Shown here piece by piece: positions 1 to 5,322 of a DNA stretch of 5,656 nt; within the stretch, counting starts at the first letter, position 1; each line of letters starts with the position of its first letter. The notes beneath the pieces are model-generated. The model was given only the letters and a program-made list of their open reading frames with translations, had not been told where the DNA came from and ran no database searches. The translations under genes and the position numbers were made by a program. Source of the stretch: Holophagaceae bacterium UBA706 (lineage in GTDB: Bacteria > Acidobacteriota > Holophagae > Holophagales > Holophagaceae); assembly GCA_002298155.1 (NCBI GenBank), contig DBME01000322.1, positions 1 through 5,656 of the forward strand, given 5' to 3'.

Positions 1-449
1 GTGTCCCCATGGAAGACCGGCAGCGGGAAGGCGATGCCCAGGAAGCTGCCGGCGGCGCCCAGGTAGGCCGCCTCCAGGGCGATGCGGGGGCGGTGGATGA
101 GCTTCCACCAGACGCCCACCGGCTGGGGGCGCCGCACCGTCTCCCGCAGCACCTGGGTCGTGAACCAGGGCCCCGGATCCACCTCGGCCAACGCCGGCAG
201 GGCCGCCGCCATGGCGGCGAGGGTCGTCACCAGGACCGCGCAGCCTCCGCAGTGCTCCAGGTGTCCCTGCACCAGGGCGGCCTTCCCCGCCTCCAGGGTC
301 CCGTCGACGTAGTCGCAGGCCAGATCCCGGAGCCGCTGGCAGGGCGAGCCCGAGGTGCGGGCCAGGATCGACCGGGTGAGGTCGTCCGCCGCATGGGCGT
401 CCATGGGCACGTCCCCGAAGGGCGGCAGAAGGGGGTCCAGGGCGCTCAT
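1..449 (-). CDS. Anti-sigma factor with HxxxCxxC zinc motif (C-terminus cut by window edge)
   Basis: Translating the minus strand from the ATG that overlaps the sigma-factor stop gives 149 residues with no stop before the window edge, so the 3' end is missing. Seen: a segment with Cys37, then ACDYVDGTLEAG (about residues 44-55), then His63, Cys67 and Cys70 in HLEHCGGC. This matches the C...H-x3-C-x2-C pattern of zinc-binding anti-sigma (ZAS/zf-HC2) domains. A Trp-rich basic segment (VWWKLIHRPR, about 113-122) and a hydrophobic stretch (about 123-146) follow, consistent with a single membrane-spanning helix. Family knowledge: such proteins hold the partner ECF sigma factor inactive until a signal releases it. 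The start is fixed by the ATGA overlap with the sigma gene, which implies translational coupling. A G-rich tract just upstream may serve as the ribosome binding site. The signal sensed cannot be told from what is visible; a redox response through the cysteines is possible but unproven. Confidence 0.88.
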   Translation of the reverse strand, partial: MSALDPLLPPFGDVPMDAHAADDLTRSILARTSGSPCQRLRDLACDYVDGTLEAGKAALVQGHLEHCGGCAVLVTTLAAMAAALPALAEVDPGPWFTTQVLRETVRRPQPVGVWWKLIHRPRIALEAAYLGAAGSFLGIAFPLPVFHGD

Positions 450-1006
450 TCCGCCCCCCCGAACCCCGCCGCGCAGAGCTTCTCGGCCAGTTCCAGCCGC
501 GCCCGGCTCGCCCGGGACTTCACCGTCCCCGCGGGCACGCCCAGGATCCCGGCCACCTCCTCCACCCCCAGCCCATGGATCTCCCGGAGCACAAGCACCT
601 CGCGGTTGAAGTCCGTGAGCTCGTGGAGGGCCCGGTGCACCAGGTTCCGGCGCACGGCCTCGTGGTGGGCCTCCTCCGGCGACGGTTCGCCGGAGCGGAG
701 GTCGAACATCTCGTCCGCCGGCAGGTCCCACAGGGGCGGCCGCGCCTTGCGGCGCCGCAGGTGGTCGATGCATGCGTTCCGGGTGATGCGCAGGATCCAG
801 GCCAGGCACCCCTCGGCCTCGGGCACCTGGGCCAAGCTCCCGTAGACCCTCACGAACACGTCCTGGGCAAGGTCCCGGGCGTCCTCGGCCTGCCCCGTAT
901 AATGGAAGGCCAGCCCGAAGACCCGCCCCTGGAACATGCGCACGAAGGCCTCCCAGGCCAGCTCGTCGCCGGCACGGACCTGGGTCAGCAGCTGGGGCAG
1001 TTCCAT
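446..1006 (-). CDS. ECF-type RNA polymerase sigma factor (sigma-70 family, RpoE-like)
   Basis: This 186-residue protein directs RNA polymerase to a dedicated promoter set. Seen: region 2 at about residues 24-88, including the region 2.2-like AEDARDLAQDVFVRVY and the region 2.4 DNA-contact helix near RITRNACIDHLRRRK. A variable acidic linker follows (about 91-117), then region 4 at about 122-178 with helix-turn-helix GLGVEEVAGILGVPAGTVKSR. The length is normal for ECF factors, and no region 1.1 or 3 is present. An in-frame ATG 13 codons further upstream exists, but it lies inside the predicted -10 element and has no ribosome binding site. The ATG used here has GAAGG four bases upstream, and the resulting N-terminus (MELPQLLTQVRAGDE) looks like typical ECF proteins. 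The gene is followed by its cognate anti-sigma gene with a 4-base overlap. A run of seven G on the coding strand lies next to the stop codon. Confidence 0.93.
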   Translation of the reverse strand: MELPQLLTQVRAGDELAWEAFVRMFQGRVFGLAFHYTGQAEDARDLAQDVFVRVYGSLAQVPEAEGCLAWILRITRNACIDHLRRRKARPPLWDLPADEMFDLRSGEPSPEEAHHEAVRRNLVHRALHELTDFNREVLVLREIHGLGVEEVAGILGVPAGTVKSRASRARLELAEKLCAAGFGGAE

Positions 1007-1043
1007 GGGGCCTTCGGAAGGGGGCGGGTGGTGCCCTAGGATC

Positions 1044-1071
1044 ATAGACGCAGCCCGGCCGCTTCAGGTTC
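1044..1071 (-). promoter_or_regulatory. Candidate ECF-type (sigma-E-like) promoter of the sigma/anti-sigma pair
   Basis: Read on the minus strand, GAACCT (1071-1066) is followed after 16 bases by GTCTAT (1049-1044). ECF promoters of the RpoE class have a GGAACTT-like -35 with its AAC core and a GTCTAA-like -10 at about 16-17 bases, so this is a good match. Transcription would start near 1037, leaving a leader of about 30 bases before the ATG at 1006. It also makes the ATG at 1045 unusable, because that codon lies in the -10 element. Autoregulation by the sigma factor encoded here is inferred, as is common for this family. Confidence 0.55.
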
Positions 1072-1086
1072 GCCGTCCCGGATAAT

Positions 1087-1102
1087 TACCTACTCGAAGG
1101 TA
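1087..1102. repeat. Short inverted repeat TACCT-N6-AGGTA in the divergent promoter region
   Basis: A perfect 5-base inverted repeat with a 6-base spacer lies between the divergent ECF-type promoter of the sigma gene and the tetR -35 box. It could be an operator for another regulator, but arms of five bases can occur by chance. It does not share the sequence of the GTCACC operators. Confidence 0.25.
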
Positions 1103-1107
1103 CGTCC

Positions 1108-1136
1108 TTGACATGTCACCAACCGGTGACTACCTT
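1108..1136 (+). promoter_or_regulatory. Candidate housekeeping promoter of the tetR gene
   Basis: A perfect -35 hexamer TTGACA (1108-1113) is followed after exactly 17 bases by TACCTT (1131-1136), a weak -10 (3 of 6 matches to TATAAT). The predicted start near 1143 leaves a leader of about 16 bases carrying the purine-rich GGGAAAGAGA in front of the ATG. The 17-base spacer is almost completely filled by the palindromic operator, so a bound repressor would exclude RNA polymerase. The -35 and spacing are seen directly; activity is inferred. Confidence 0.6.
1115..1130. promoter_or_regulatory. TetR operator 1 (GTCACC-N4-GGTGAC) within the tetR promoter
   Basis: A perfect 6-base-arm palindrome, GTCACC AACC GGTGAC, sits between the -35 and -10 boxes of the tetR promoter. 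The same arms with the same 4-base spacing recur at 1829-1844 in front of the next gene, and ATGTCACCA..CGGTGAC is shared between the two. TetR-family repressors bind such palindromes as dimers, often over their own promoter. Repeat identity and position make autorepression by the adjacent TetR protein the simplest reading. Confidence 0.75.
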
Positions 1137-1158
1137 GATAGGGAAAGAGACCAAGCCC

Positions 1159-1791
1159 ATGCGCGTTTCCAAAACCCCGATTCCCGCCCGCGACGCCGAC
1201 GCCACCCGCGCCCGGATCATGGCGGCCGTGGGAAGCCTCCTGGTCAGGGAGGGGTTCGGCGCCCTCGGCGTGAACGCCGTAGCCCGGGAGGCAGGCGTGG
1301 ACAAGGTCCTCATCTACCGGTATTTCGGTGGCATGGACCCCCTTCTGGAAGCCTGGGGGAACGCTTCCGATTTCTGGCCCTCGGTGGAAGAGATCCTAGG
1401 CACGGAACCCGAGACGGATCCGGCGCGCCTTGCCGCAGGTCTCCTCAAGCGCCATCTCCGCGCGCTGCGCGCACGGCCTCACACGCTTGAGGTTCTCGCC
1501 TGGGAGACCGTTGCCCGCCATCCGCTCACGGCCATCCTGGCCCGCATCCGGGAGGCCCGGTCTGAGCAACTCATGGCCACCCTTCCACCCTCCTTCCGGG
1601 AAGCGGGTTTCGATGTCGAGGCCTTCTCAGCGTTGCTGGGGGCCGGCCTGCAGCACCTCCTGTTGCGCTCCCGCACCACGGACGTGTTCAATGGCGTGCC
1701 CATCGGAACGGGTGAGGGATGGCTTCGCCTCGAAGCAGCGGTGGACGCCCTCTGCAGCCGGATGTTCTCCACGTCCGCCATCCGGACTTAG
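1159..1791 (+). CDS. TetR/AcrR-family transcriptional repressor
   Basis: This 210-residue cytoplasmic DNA-binding protein has the usual TetR length. Seen: the N-terminal three-helix DNA-binding domain at about residues 14-60, starting TRARIMAAVGSLLVREGF, with the helix-turn-helix VNAVAREAGVDKVLIYRYF (about 38-56), which is close to the family consensus. The helical C-terminal half (about 65-205) is the ligand-binding and dimerisation domain; its ligand cannot be predicted. The start was chosen at the ATG after GGGAAAGAGA; an upstream in-frame extension would run back into the promoter and operator, so it is unlikely. Identical palindromes before this gene and before the following membrane-protein gene suggest that it represses both. 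An intrinsic terminator directly follows, so the downstream gene is not simply co-transcribed. A role in sensing a hydrophobic or toxic small molecule would be typical of the family but is inference. Confidence 0.93.
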   Translation: MRVSKTPIPARDADATRARIMAAVGSLLVREGFGALGVNAVAREAGVDKVLIYRYFGGMDPLLEAWGNASDFWPSVEEILGTEPETDPARLAAGLLKRHLRALRARPHTLEVLAWETVARHPLTAILARIREARSEQLMATLPPSFREAGFDVEAFSALLGAGLQHLLLRSRTTDVFNGVPIGTGEGWLRLEAAVDALCSRMFSTSAIRT

Positions 1792-1792
1792 G

Positions 1793-1819
1793 CGGCGCCT
1801 TCGGCAGGCCGTTTTTTTT
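1793..1819 (+). terminator. Intrinsic terminator after tetR
   Basis: CGGCGCC (1793-1799), loop TTC, GGC (1803-1805), a two-base AG bulge and GCCG (1808-1811) form a 7-bp GC-rich stem. It is followed at once by eight T (1812-1819). It begins two bases after the tetR stop codon. The stem and T tract are the standard layout of a Rho-independent terminator. It separates tetR from the next gene, which therefore needs its own promoter. Confidence 0.7.
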
Positions 1820-1828
1820 GGTTCTTAT

Positions 1829-1844
1829 GTCACCATTCGGTGAC
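1829..1844. promoter_or_regulatory. TetR operator 2 (GTCACC-N4-GGTGAC) before the small outer-membrane protein gene
   Basis: GTCACC ATTC GGTGAC has the same arms and spacing as operator 1, with centre about 27 bases before the ATG at 1864. A promoter must lie here because a terminator precedes it, but hexamers are weak: TTGGTT (1818-1823) with GACAAT (1842-1847) at 18 bases, or TCTTAT (1823-1828) as a -10. In either case the palindrome overlaps the promoter or start site, so repression by the TetR protein upstream is expected. Confidence 0.72.
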
Positions 1845-1863
1845 AATTTTTGGGAGAACCCCC

Positions 1864-2409
1864 ATGCCTCGCATCTTCACCTGCCTCGCGCTTTCCACCG
1901 GCCTCGCCCTGGCGGCCCAGACGGCACAGCCGACCTTCACATGGTCCACTGAAACGGACGTCCTTCCTTGGGCCACCGGGGGTTGGTACACGTCCTTGGC
2001 CGCAGGCCGGAATCAGTGGCGGTGGCGGCTCGTTGCTGCCGAAGTCCATCAGCCGAAGGCCTTCTGCCCCAGGAACTGGAAGGACGGCCGAACGCAGGCG
2101 GTGGCCCTGTTGGCGGACCGGTTCATGCGCCCACGCTTCTCGGGCCCTTGGGTAGGCGGGGGCATCGAACGGTGGGACGAAACCTACGCGTCGGAGACGG
2201 GGAACGTTCAGGCCAGGTTGACGAGCCTTCAGGCAACACTGGGCGCCGGGTGGGTCCTCGAACTCGGGAGAGGCTTCACCGTGAACCCCTGGTGCGCCGT
2301 GCACCAACGCATTGCTGGCGACCGCAACTCCGGTCAAGGGCTGGCTGCCTGCCGGCCGCAACCGCTGCAAGCCGAGGCCTCCCTCAAGATCGGCTATACC
2401 TTCCGGTGA
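1864..2409 (+). CDS. Small secreted protein, putative outer-membrane beta-barrel, TetR-controlled
   Basis: I do not recognise a named family for this 181-residue protein. Seen: a signal peptide MPRIFTCLALSTGLALAAQT with probable cleavage near residues 18-22, then a mature part rich in Trp, Tyr, Gly and short alternating polar/hydrophobic stretches, for example GGWYTSLAAGRNQWRWRLV (about 39-57) and SGPWVGGGIERWDETY (about 93-108). It ends in KIGYTFR, with aromatic residues near the C-terminus as in many small outer-membrane barrels. Three Cys (68, 144, 163) lie in the mature part. GGGAG (1852-1856), seven bases before the ATG, is a good ribosome binding site; an earlier in-frame ATG lies inside the operator and lacks one. 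The paired operator suggests the protein is made when the TetR repressor is released by its ligand. A role in export, uptake or envelope defence against that ligand is inference only. Confidence 0.85.
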   Translation: MPRIFTCLALSTGLALAAQTAQPTFTWSTETDVLPWATGGWYTSLAAGRNQWRWRLVAAEVHQPKAFCPRNWKDGRTQAVALLADRFMRPRFSGPWVGGGIERWDETYASETGNVQARLTSLQATLGAGWVLELGRGFTVNPWCAVHQRIAGDRNSGQGLAACRPQPLQAEASLKIGYTFR

Positions 2410-2604
2410 CGAGGATTTGATAATTTCATCAATATATATAAATATTTTCTATTATACATCGTGCCATTTTTGTCTGGGTGCCTATCATGTAGGCCTAGGA
2501 ATTCTCCACAAGGCCCTCCTTTGCGGGACTACGCCACCAAAGCCCGCTTCCCCAAAGGTGCCATGCCATATTAACAATTTAGATTTGCTGTTTGGGGTTA
2601 AGCC
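2410..2604 (+). promoter_or_regulatory. AT-rich intergenic region with candidate promoter and leader
   Basis: This 195-base gap has no convincing gene. Its first 60 bases are extremely AT-rich compared with everything else in the window. The best promoter pair is TTGATA (2417-2422, 5 of 6) with AATATT (2441-2446, 4 of 6) at 18 bases; TATTAT (2450-2455) and TATAAA (2437-2442) are other -10-like hexamers. This would give a leader of about 150 bases before the WD40-like gene. The leader holds an inverted repeat GCCTA-TCATG-TAGGC (2480-2494) and an overlapping palindrome TAGGCCTA (2490-2497). No T-tract terminator for the preceding gene and no riboswitch consensus that I know was found. Confidence 0.4.
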
Positions 2605-4011
2605 ATGCTCGAATCCAAAGGCATCCTCACCGAACGCTCCGAGAGGGTCATCCTCCTCGCCCTCCGCTACGTGGCCGATCGCATCGGCCTCTCCAGCCCC
2701 CAGACCCTCGACTTCTCCACCCGGCTGGTGGTCAAGGCCGAGGTGGCGGCCCTGGACGGCCCCGCCCCGGAACGCCACCCCGCCTTCCGGGAACTGGGTC
2801 CCCGCCACGGCATCGCCGCGGAAACCTGGAACGAGGCCCTGCGGGAAGCCTCCCTGGCCGAATTCCGCTTCCCGGGCAGCATCGAATTCGTGGCCACGGA
2901 GGATGCCGGGGTCGTCCTCCAGACCTGGACGGACTTCATGGACGGCAGCGTGCCCCGGGTCCGGGCCCTGGAGCAGCAGCTCCTCCAGCCGGAACCCTGG
3001 CTCGAGAGCCTCCTGCCCCCCGACTTCCTCCGGGGCCTCATGGGGGTGTCCGGCGCTTCCGTGGGCGAATCGGCCCCGGCTCGGCGGGAAGCCCCGAAGC
3101 TCGAACCTTCCCAGCCCGTCATGCGCTTTTTCGGCGTGCCCTTCCTCAAGGGCCTGGGCAGCGCCTTCACGGCCATCGAGCTCTGCCCCTTCCTGCGCCA
3201 CCTCGCCACCATCCGGGACGGGGTCGAACTGGAGGTGGCCAACCGCGTCACCCTGCAGCCCTTCGACCTGGGCGACCTGGCCGAGGCCCACCACATCGCC
3301 TTCCGCCCCCGGCAGAAGGGCGACGATCTCGTGGAACTGGCCATCGCGGGACCCCGGCCCGAAATCGCCCGCCTCGACCTTCGGGACGGAAGCGAGCTTC
3401 CCGGACTTCCCCTGGCCAACGTCACCTCCATGGCCTACAGCGGTGACGGCCGGTTCGTGGCCGCGGGCAGCCGGCAGGGCCGGATCCGGGCCTGGCACCT
3501 CGGGTCGGAGGGTCCGAACCTCGTCCTGGAGGCGGACCTGGAGGACCCGATCGCCAGCCTAGCCTTCCACCCCGAGGATCCGACCCTCTACGGAACCCTC
3601 GCCTCCGGCGCTCCCCTCGAACTCGAACTGGCCCCGAGCCTCGCGGCCTCGGCCGTGGCCGCCCTGCGCGAGCGGGCCCCGGGCGTTCCCTTCCGGCAGG
3701 TGGCCACGGGACGCTCGGGCTACCTCCTCTACCTGGCCGGCGCGGACGACCACGTCTACGCCCTGGACACCGTCACCGCGGAAGTGGGCGTGATCAACCC
3801 CGGCGTGGGCCCCATCGCCGGGCTCCAGGTCCTGCCCCTCAGCGGTTACCTGTGCGTCCACGGACCCCACGCCGTGTACGTCGCCCATCCGGTGGGCCCC
3901 GGCCACCAGGACCACGTCGCCCTCCGGTGCTCCTTCGAGGAGGCCATCTTCGCGGCCAGCGAACTGGACCGGGACGCGGTCCTGGTCTTCCATGACGCGT
4001 CGCCCAACTAG
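2605..4011 (+). CDS. Hypothetical cytoplasmic protein with WD40/beta-propeller-like C-terminal repeats
   Basis: This 468-residue protein has no signal peptide or membrane segment. The N-terminal part (about 1-150) is mostly helical in appearance and resembles nothing I can name. From about residue 170 onward it looks beta-rich. The clearest repeat, at about 271-299, contains VTSMAYSGDGRFVAAGS and ends GRIRAWHL; this is the WD40 pattern with WH in place of WD. A second, degenerate blade starts DPIASLAFHPEDPTLYG (about 314-330). Further strand-like units occur near 371-398 (GYLLYLAGADDHVYALDT) and 402-428. This is fewer than the seven blades of a typical propeller, so a partial or highly diverged propeller is likely. 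WD40 folds usually serve as protein-binding platforms; the partner is unknown. GGGG seven bases before the ATG is the only ribosome binding site candidate. Third codon positions are strongly G/C, supporting this strand over the long open frame opposite it. Confidence 0.82.
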   Translation: MLESKGILTERSERVILLALRYVADRIGLSSPQTLDFSTRLVVKAEVAALDGPAPERHPAFRELGPRHGIAAETWNEALREASLAEFRFPGSIEFVATEDAGVVLQTWTDFMDGSVPRVRALEQQLLQPEPWLESLLPPDFLRGLMGVSGASVGESAPARREAPKLEPSQPVMRFFGVPFLKGLGSAFTAIELCPFLRHLATIRDGVELEVANRVTLQPFDLGDLAEAHHIAFRPRQKGDDLVELAIAGPRPEIARLDLRDGSELPGLPLANVTSMAYSGDGRFVAAGSRQGRIRAWHLGSEGPNLVLEADLEDPIASLAFHPEDPTLYGTLASGAPLELELAPSLAASAVAALRERAPGVPFRQVATGRSGYLLYLAGADDHVYALDTVTAEVGVINPGVGPIAGLQVLPLSGYLCVHGPHAVYVAHPVGPGHQDHVALRCSFEEAIFAASELDRDAVLVFHDASPN

Positions 4012-5243
4012 AAGCGCGCCTGGACCCCCAGCTCCACGTCCCACTGGTCCATGCGCAGCGTGATGGTCTGTTGCCCCGGTGCCTCCAGCGGATTGGCGCC
4101 CGTCACGGCGTGGCTCAGTCCCCGGGTCACCGCCAGCGACACGTCCCGGTCCCTCCCCAGACGCCGGGTGGCGCCGGCGCTCACGTGCCGCTCCACGACG
4201 CCGGGCGCGAGGATGTTGAACAGCACCTCCCCGGAGGGGATGGGCTGCGAACCCTGGCTGCAGCCGGCCCTCAGGGTCCAGTCCGGCGTGGCCCGCCACT
4301 GGGCGCCGGCCTTCACCACCGTTTCGTCCTTCCAGCCGAAGCCGGCGCCGCCGCCGGCCCCCAGGGGCGCCGTCTGGAGGTTGGGCAGCAGTGGGTTCCC
4401 CACGGACGCCACCTCGGCGTAGTTGATGCGCTGCACGTCCAGGACGAGCGTCAGTGCCGCCGTGGCCTTCAGGGCGGCGCCGGCGGTCCAGGTGGAGGGG
4501 ATGTCGAAGCCTCCCTTTTCCGCGAAGAGCCCCTGGTACTTCGAGAAGGCGCCGAAGCGCGTCCGCGTCTGGTAGCTCGCGCCCAGGCGCAGGCGGGAGC
4601 CGGCCTCGCCCTGGTAGCCTACCCTCAGGCCGTAGCCCAGAGCGGTGTCGTTGCCCTGATCGCTGAGGTGGGCCGGGTCCGCACTGAAGGGGGCGAAGGA
4701 CGCCAGCCCCTGCGCCCGGAACTGCTGCCGGGCCAGGATGGCGGTGACACCCACGCCCTGCCCTTTTCCGAACGCCAGCGCATAGGAGGGCGCCACGAAG
4801 AGCTGCGTGAGGTTCACCCCCGCCTGCCCCGCCCCGAAGGTGGAACCCGGATAGTTCGTGTTCATGCCGCCGTTGCCGTACACCGCCACCGTGAAGGTGC
4901 TGGACGGCGTGAGGCGCCAGGACGCCCCCAGACTCGGCACGAGGAACGCCGTGGACGCCGACACAACCTTCCCCGGCGCCAGCCCGAAGGTTCCCGGAGC
5001 CCCCGAGGGCGCGCCCTTCACCTCGTAGTCCCGGTTGGGGTTGAAGTACGCCAGCCCCAGGTCGAAGGTATCCCCGAGGAAGGCCGCCGCGGCCGGGTTG
5101 GTGGCCACGGAGAGACTGCCCAGGGACAGCGCCGCGCCCGCGCCGGCCAGGCCCTTGTGGGCGGTGCCGACGCCGTTGGAGAAGTAGCCGTCGGTGGCCA
5201 GGGCGGGAAGGGTGGCCAGGAGGAGGATGGTTTCGCGCTTCAT
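4008..5243 (-). CDS. FadL/OMPP1/TodX-family outer-membrane transport protein
   Basis: This 411-residue outer-membrane barrel is of the family that lets long-chain fatty acids and other hydrophobic compounds diffuse across the outer membrane. Seen: a signal peptide with cleavage probably after LPALA (residue 16), giving mature TDGYFSNGVGTAHKGLAGAG, a typical start for this family. The conserved NPA motif of the N-terminal hatch region is at 49-51, followed by DLGLAYFNPNRDY. Alternating beta-strand segments run throughout, and the final residue is Phe (VELGVQARF), the usual C-terminal signal for barrel insertion. The length is in the family range. The ATG at 5243 was chosen because GGAG (5252-5249) lies five bases before it; the in-frame GTG two codons upstream overlaps that site. 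Substrate cannot be deduced. The gene shares its last four bases with the convergent WD40-like gene, and a DUF4395 gene lies 79 bases upstream on the same strand. Confidence 0.92.
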   Translation of the reverse strand: MKRETILLLATLPALATDGYFSNGVGTAHKGLAGAGAALSLGSLSVATNPAAAAFLGDTFDLGLAYFNPNRDYEVKGAPSGAPGTFGLAPGKVVSASTAFLVPSLGASWRLTPSSTFTVAVYGNGGMNTNYPGSTFGAGQAGVNLTQLFVAPSYALAFGKGQGVGVTAILARQQFRAQGLASFAPFSADPAHLSDQGNDTALGYGLRVGYQGEAGSRLRLGASYQTRTRFGAFSKYQGLFAEKGGFDIPSTWTAGAALKATAALTLVLDVQRINYAEVASVGNPLLPNLQTAPLGAGGGAGFGWKDETVVKAGAQWRATPDWTLRAGCSQGSQPIPSGEVLFNILAPGVVERHVSAGATRRLGRDRDVSLAVTRGLSHAVTGANPLEAPGQQTITLRMDQWDVELGVQARF

Positions 5244-5273
5244 GTGCACTCCGGAAGGGGAAAGGGATGAGGC

Positions 5274-5302
5274 TCCGCCCGCCGGCGATGCGCCGGCGCG
5301 GA
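5274..5302 (-). other. GC-rich hairpin between the DUF4395 and FadL genes
   Basis: On the minus strand TCCGC+GCCGGCG, loop CAT, CGCCGGC, two unpaired G, and GCGGA form a 12-bp stem with one 2-base bulge. It lies in the 79-base gap after the DUF4395 stop codon and about 30 bases before the FadL start. There is no T tract after it; a pyrimidine-rich CATCCCTTTCCCC follows instead, so it is not a standard intrinsic terminator. It could be an attenuator, an mRNA-stability element or a factor-dependent terminator. Confidence 0.45.
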
Positions 5303-5322
5303 CGGGTGGATCGGGAAGGGGT

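Noticed and set aside
9..845. Long open frame on the plus strand opposite the sigma and anti-sigma genes
   Set aside because: The product is low in complexity, rich in Arg/Gly/Pro, and lies antisense to two clearly recognisable proteins; it is a by-product of GC-rich codon use.
2404..2410. CGGTGAC near the stop codon of the small outer-membrane gene as a third TetR operator
   Set aside because: Only a half-site; no matching GTCACC arm lies four bases upstream.
2417..2432. TTGAT-N6-ATCAA as a terminator for the small outer-membrane protein gene
   Set aside because: The stem is only 5 bp and AT-rich, too weak for a terminator; TTGATA is better read as a possible -35 box.
2515..2575. Possible riboswitch in the leader of the WD40-like gene (GCGGG...AAAGCCCGC)
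   Set aside because: Only a 5-bp pairing across a long loop is visible, and the conserved cores of c-di-GMP, cobalamin, TPP or SAM riboswitches could not be found.
2485..3498. 337-codon open frame on the minus strand opposite the WD40-like gene
   Set aside because: Its product is Gly/His/Glu-rich without recognisable motifs, and third-position G/C bias fits the plus-strand gene, which also has a WD40-type repeat.
2312..3562. 416-codon plus-strand frame spanning the end of the small outer-membrane gene, the AT-rich gap and part of the WD40-like gene
   Set aside because: The product is a Ser/Pro/Arg-rich shadow with no coherent domain, and it crosses a non-coding region and two better-supported genes.
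5244..5249. GTG two codons upstream as the start of the FadL-family protein
   Set aside because: It overlaps the GGAG ribosome binding site, which is correctly spaced for the ATG at 5243.
4071..5270. 399-codon plus-strand frame opposite the FadL-family gene
   Set aside because: Antisense shadow of a well-supported outer-membrane protein; the product is Arg/Gly/His-rich and motif-free.
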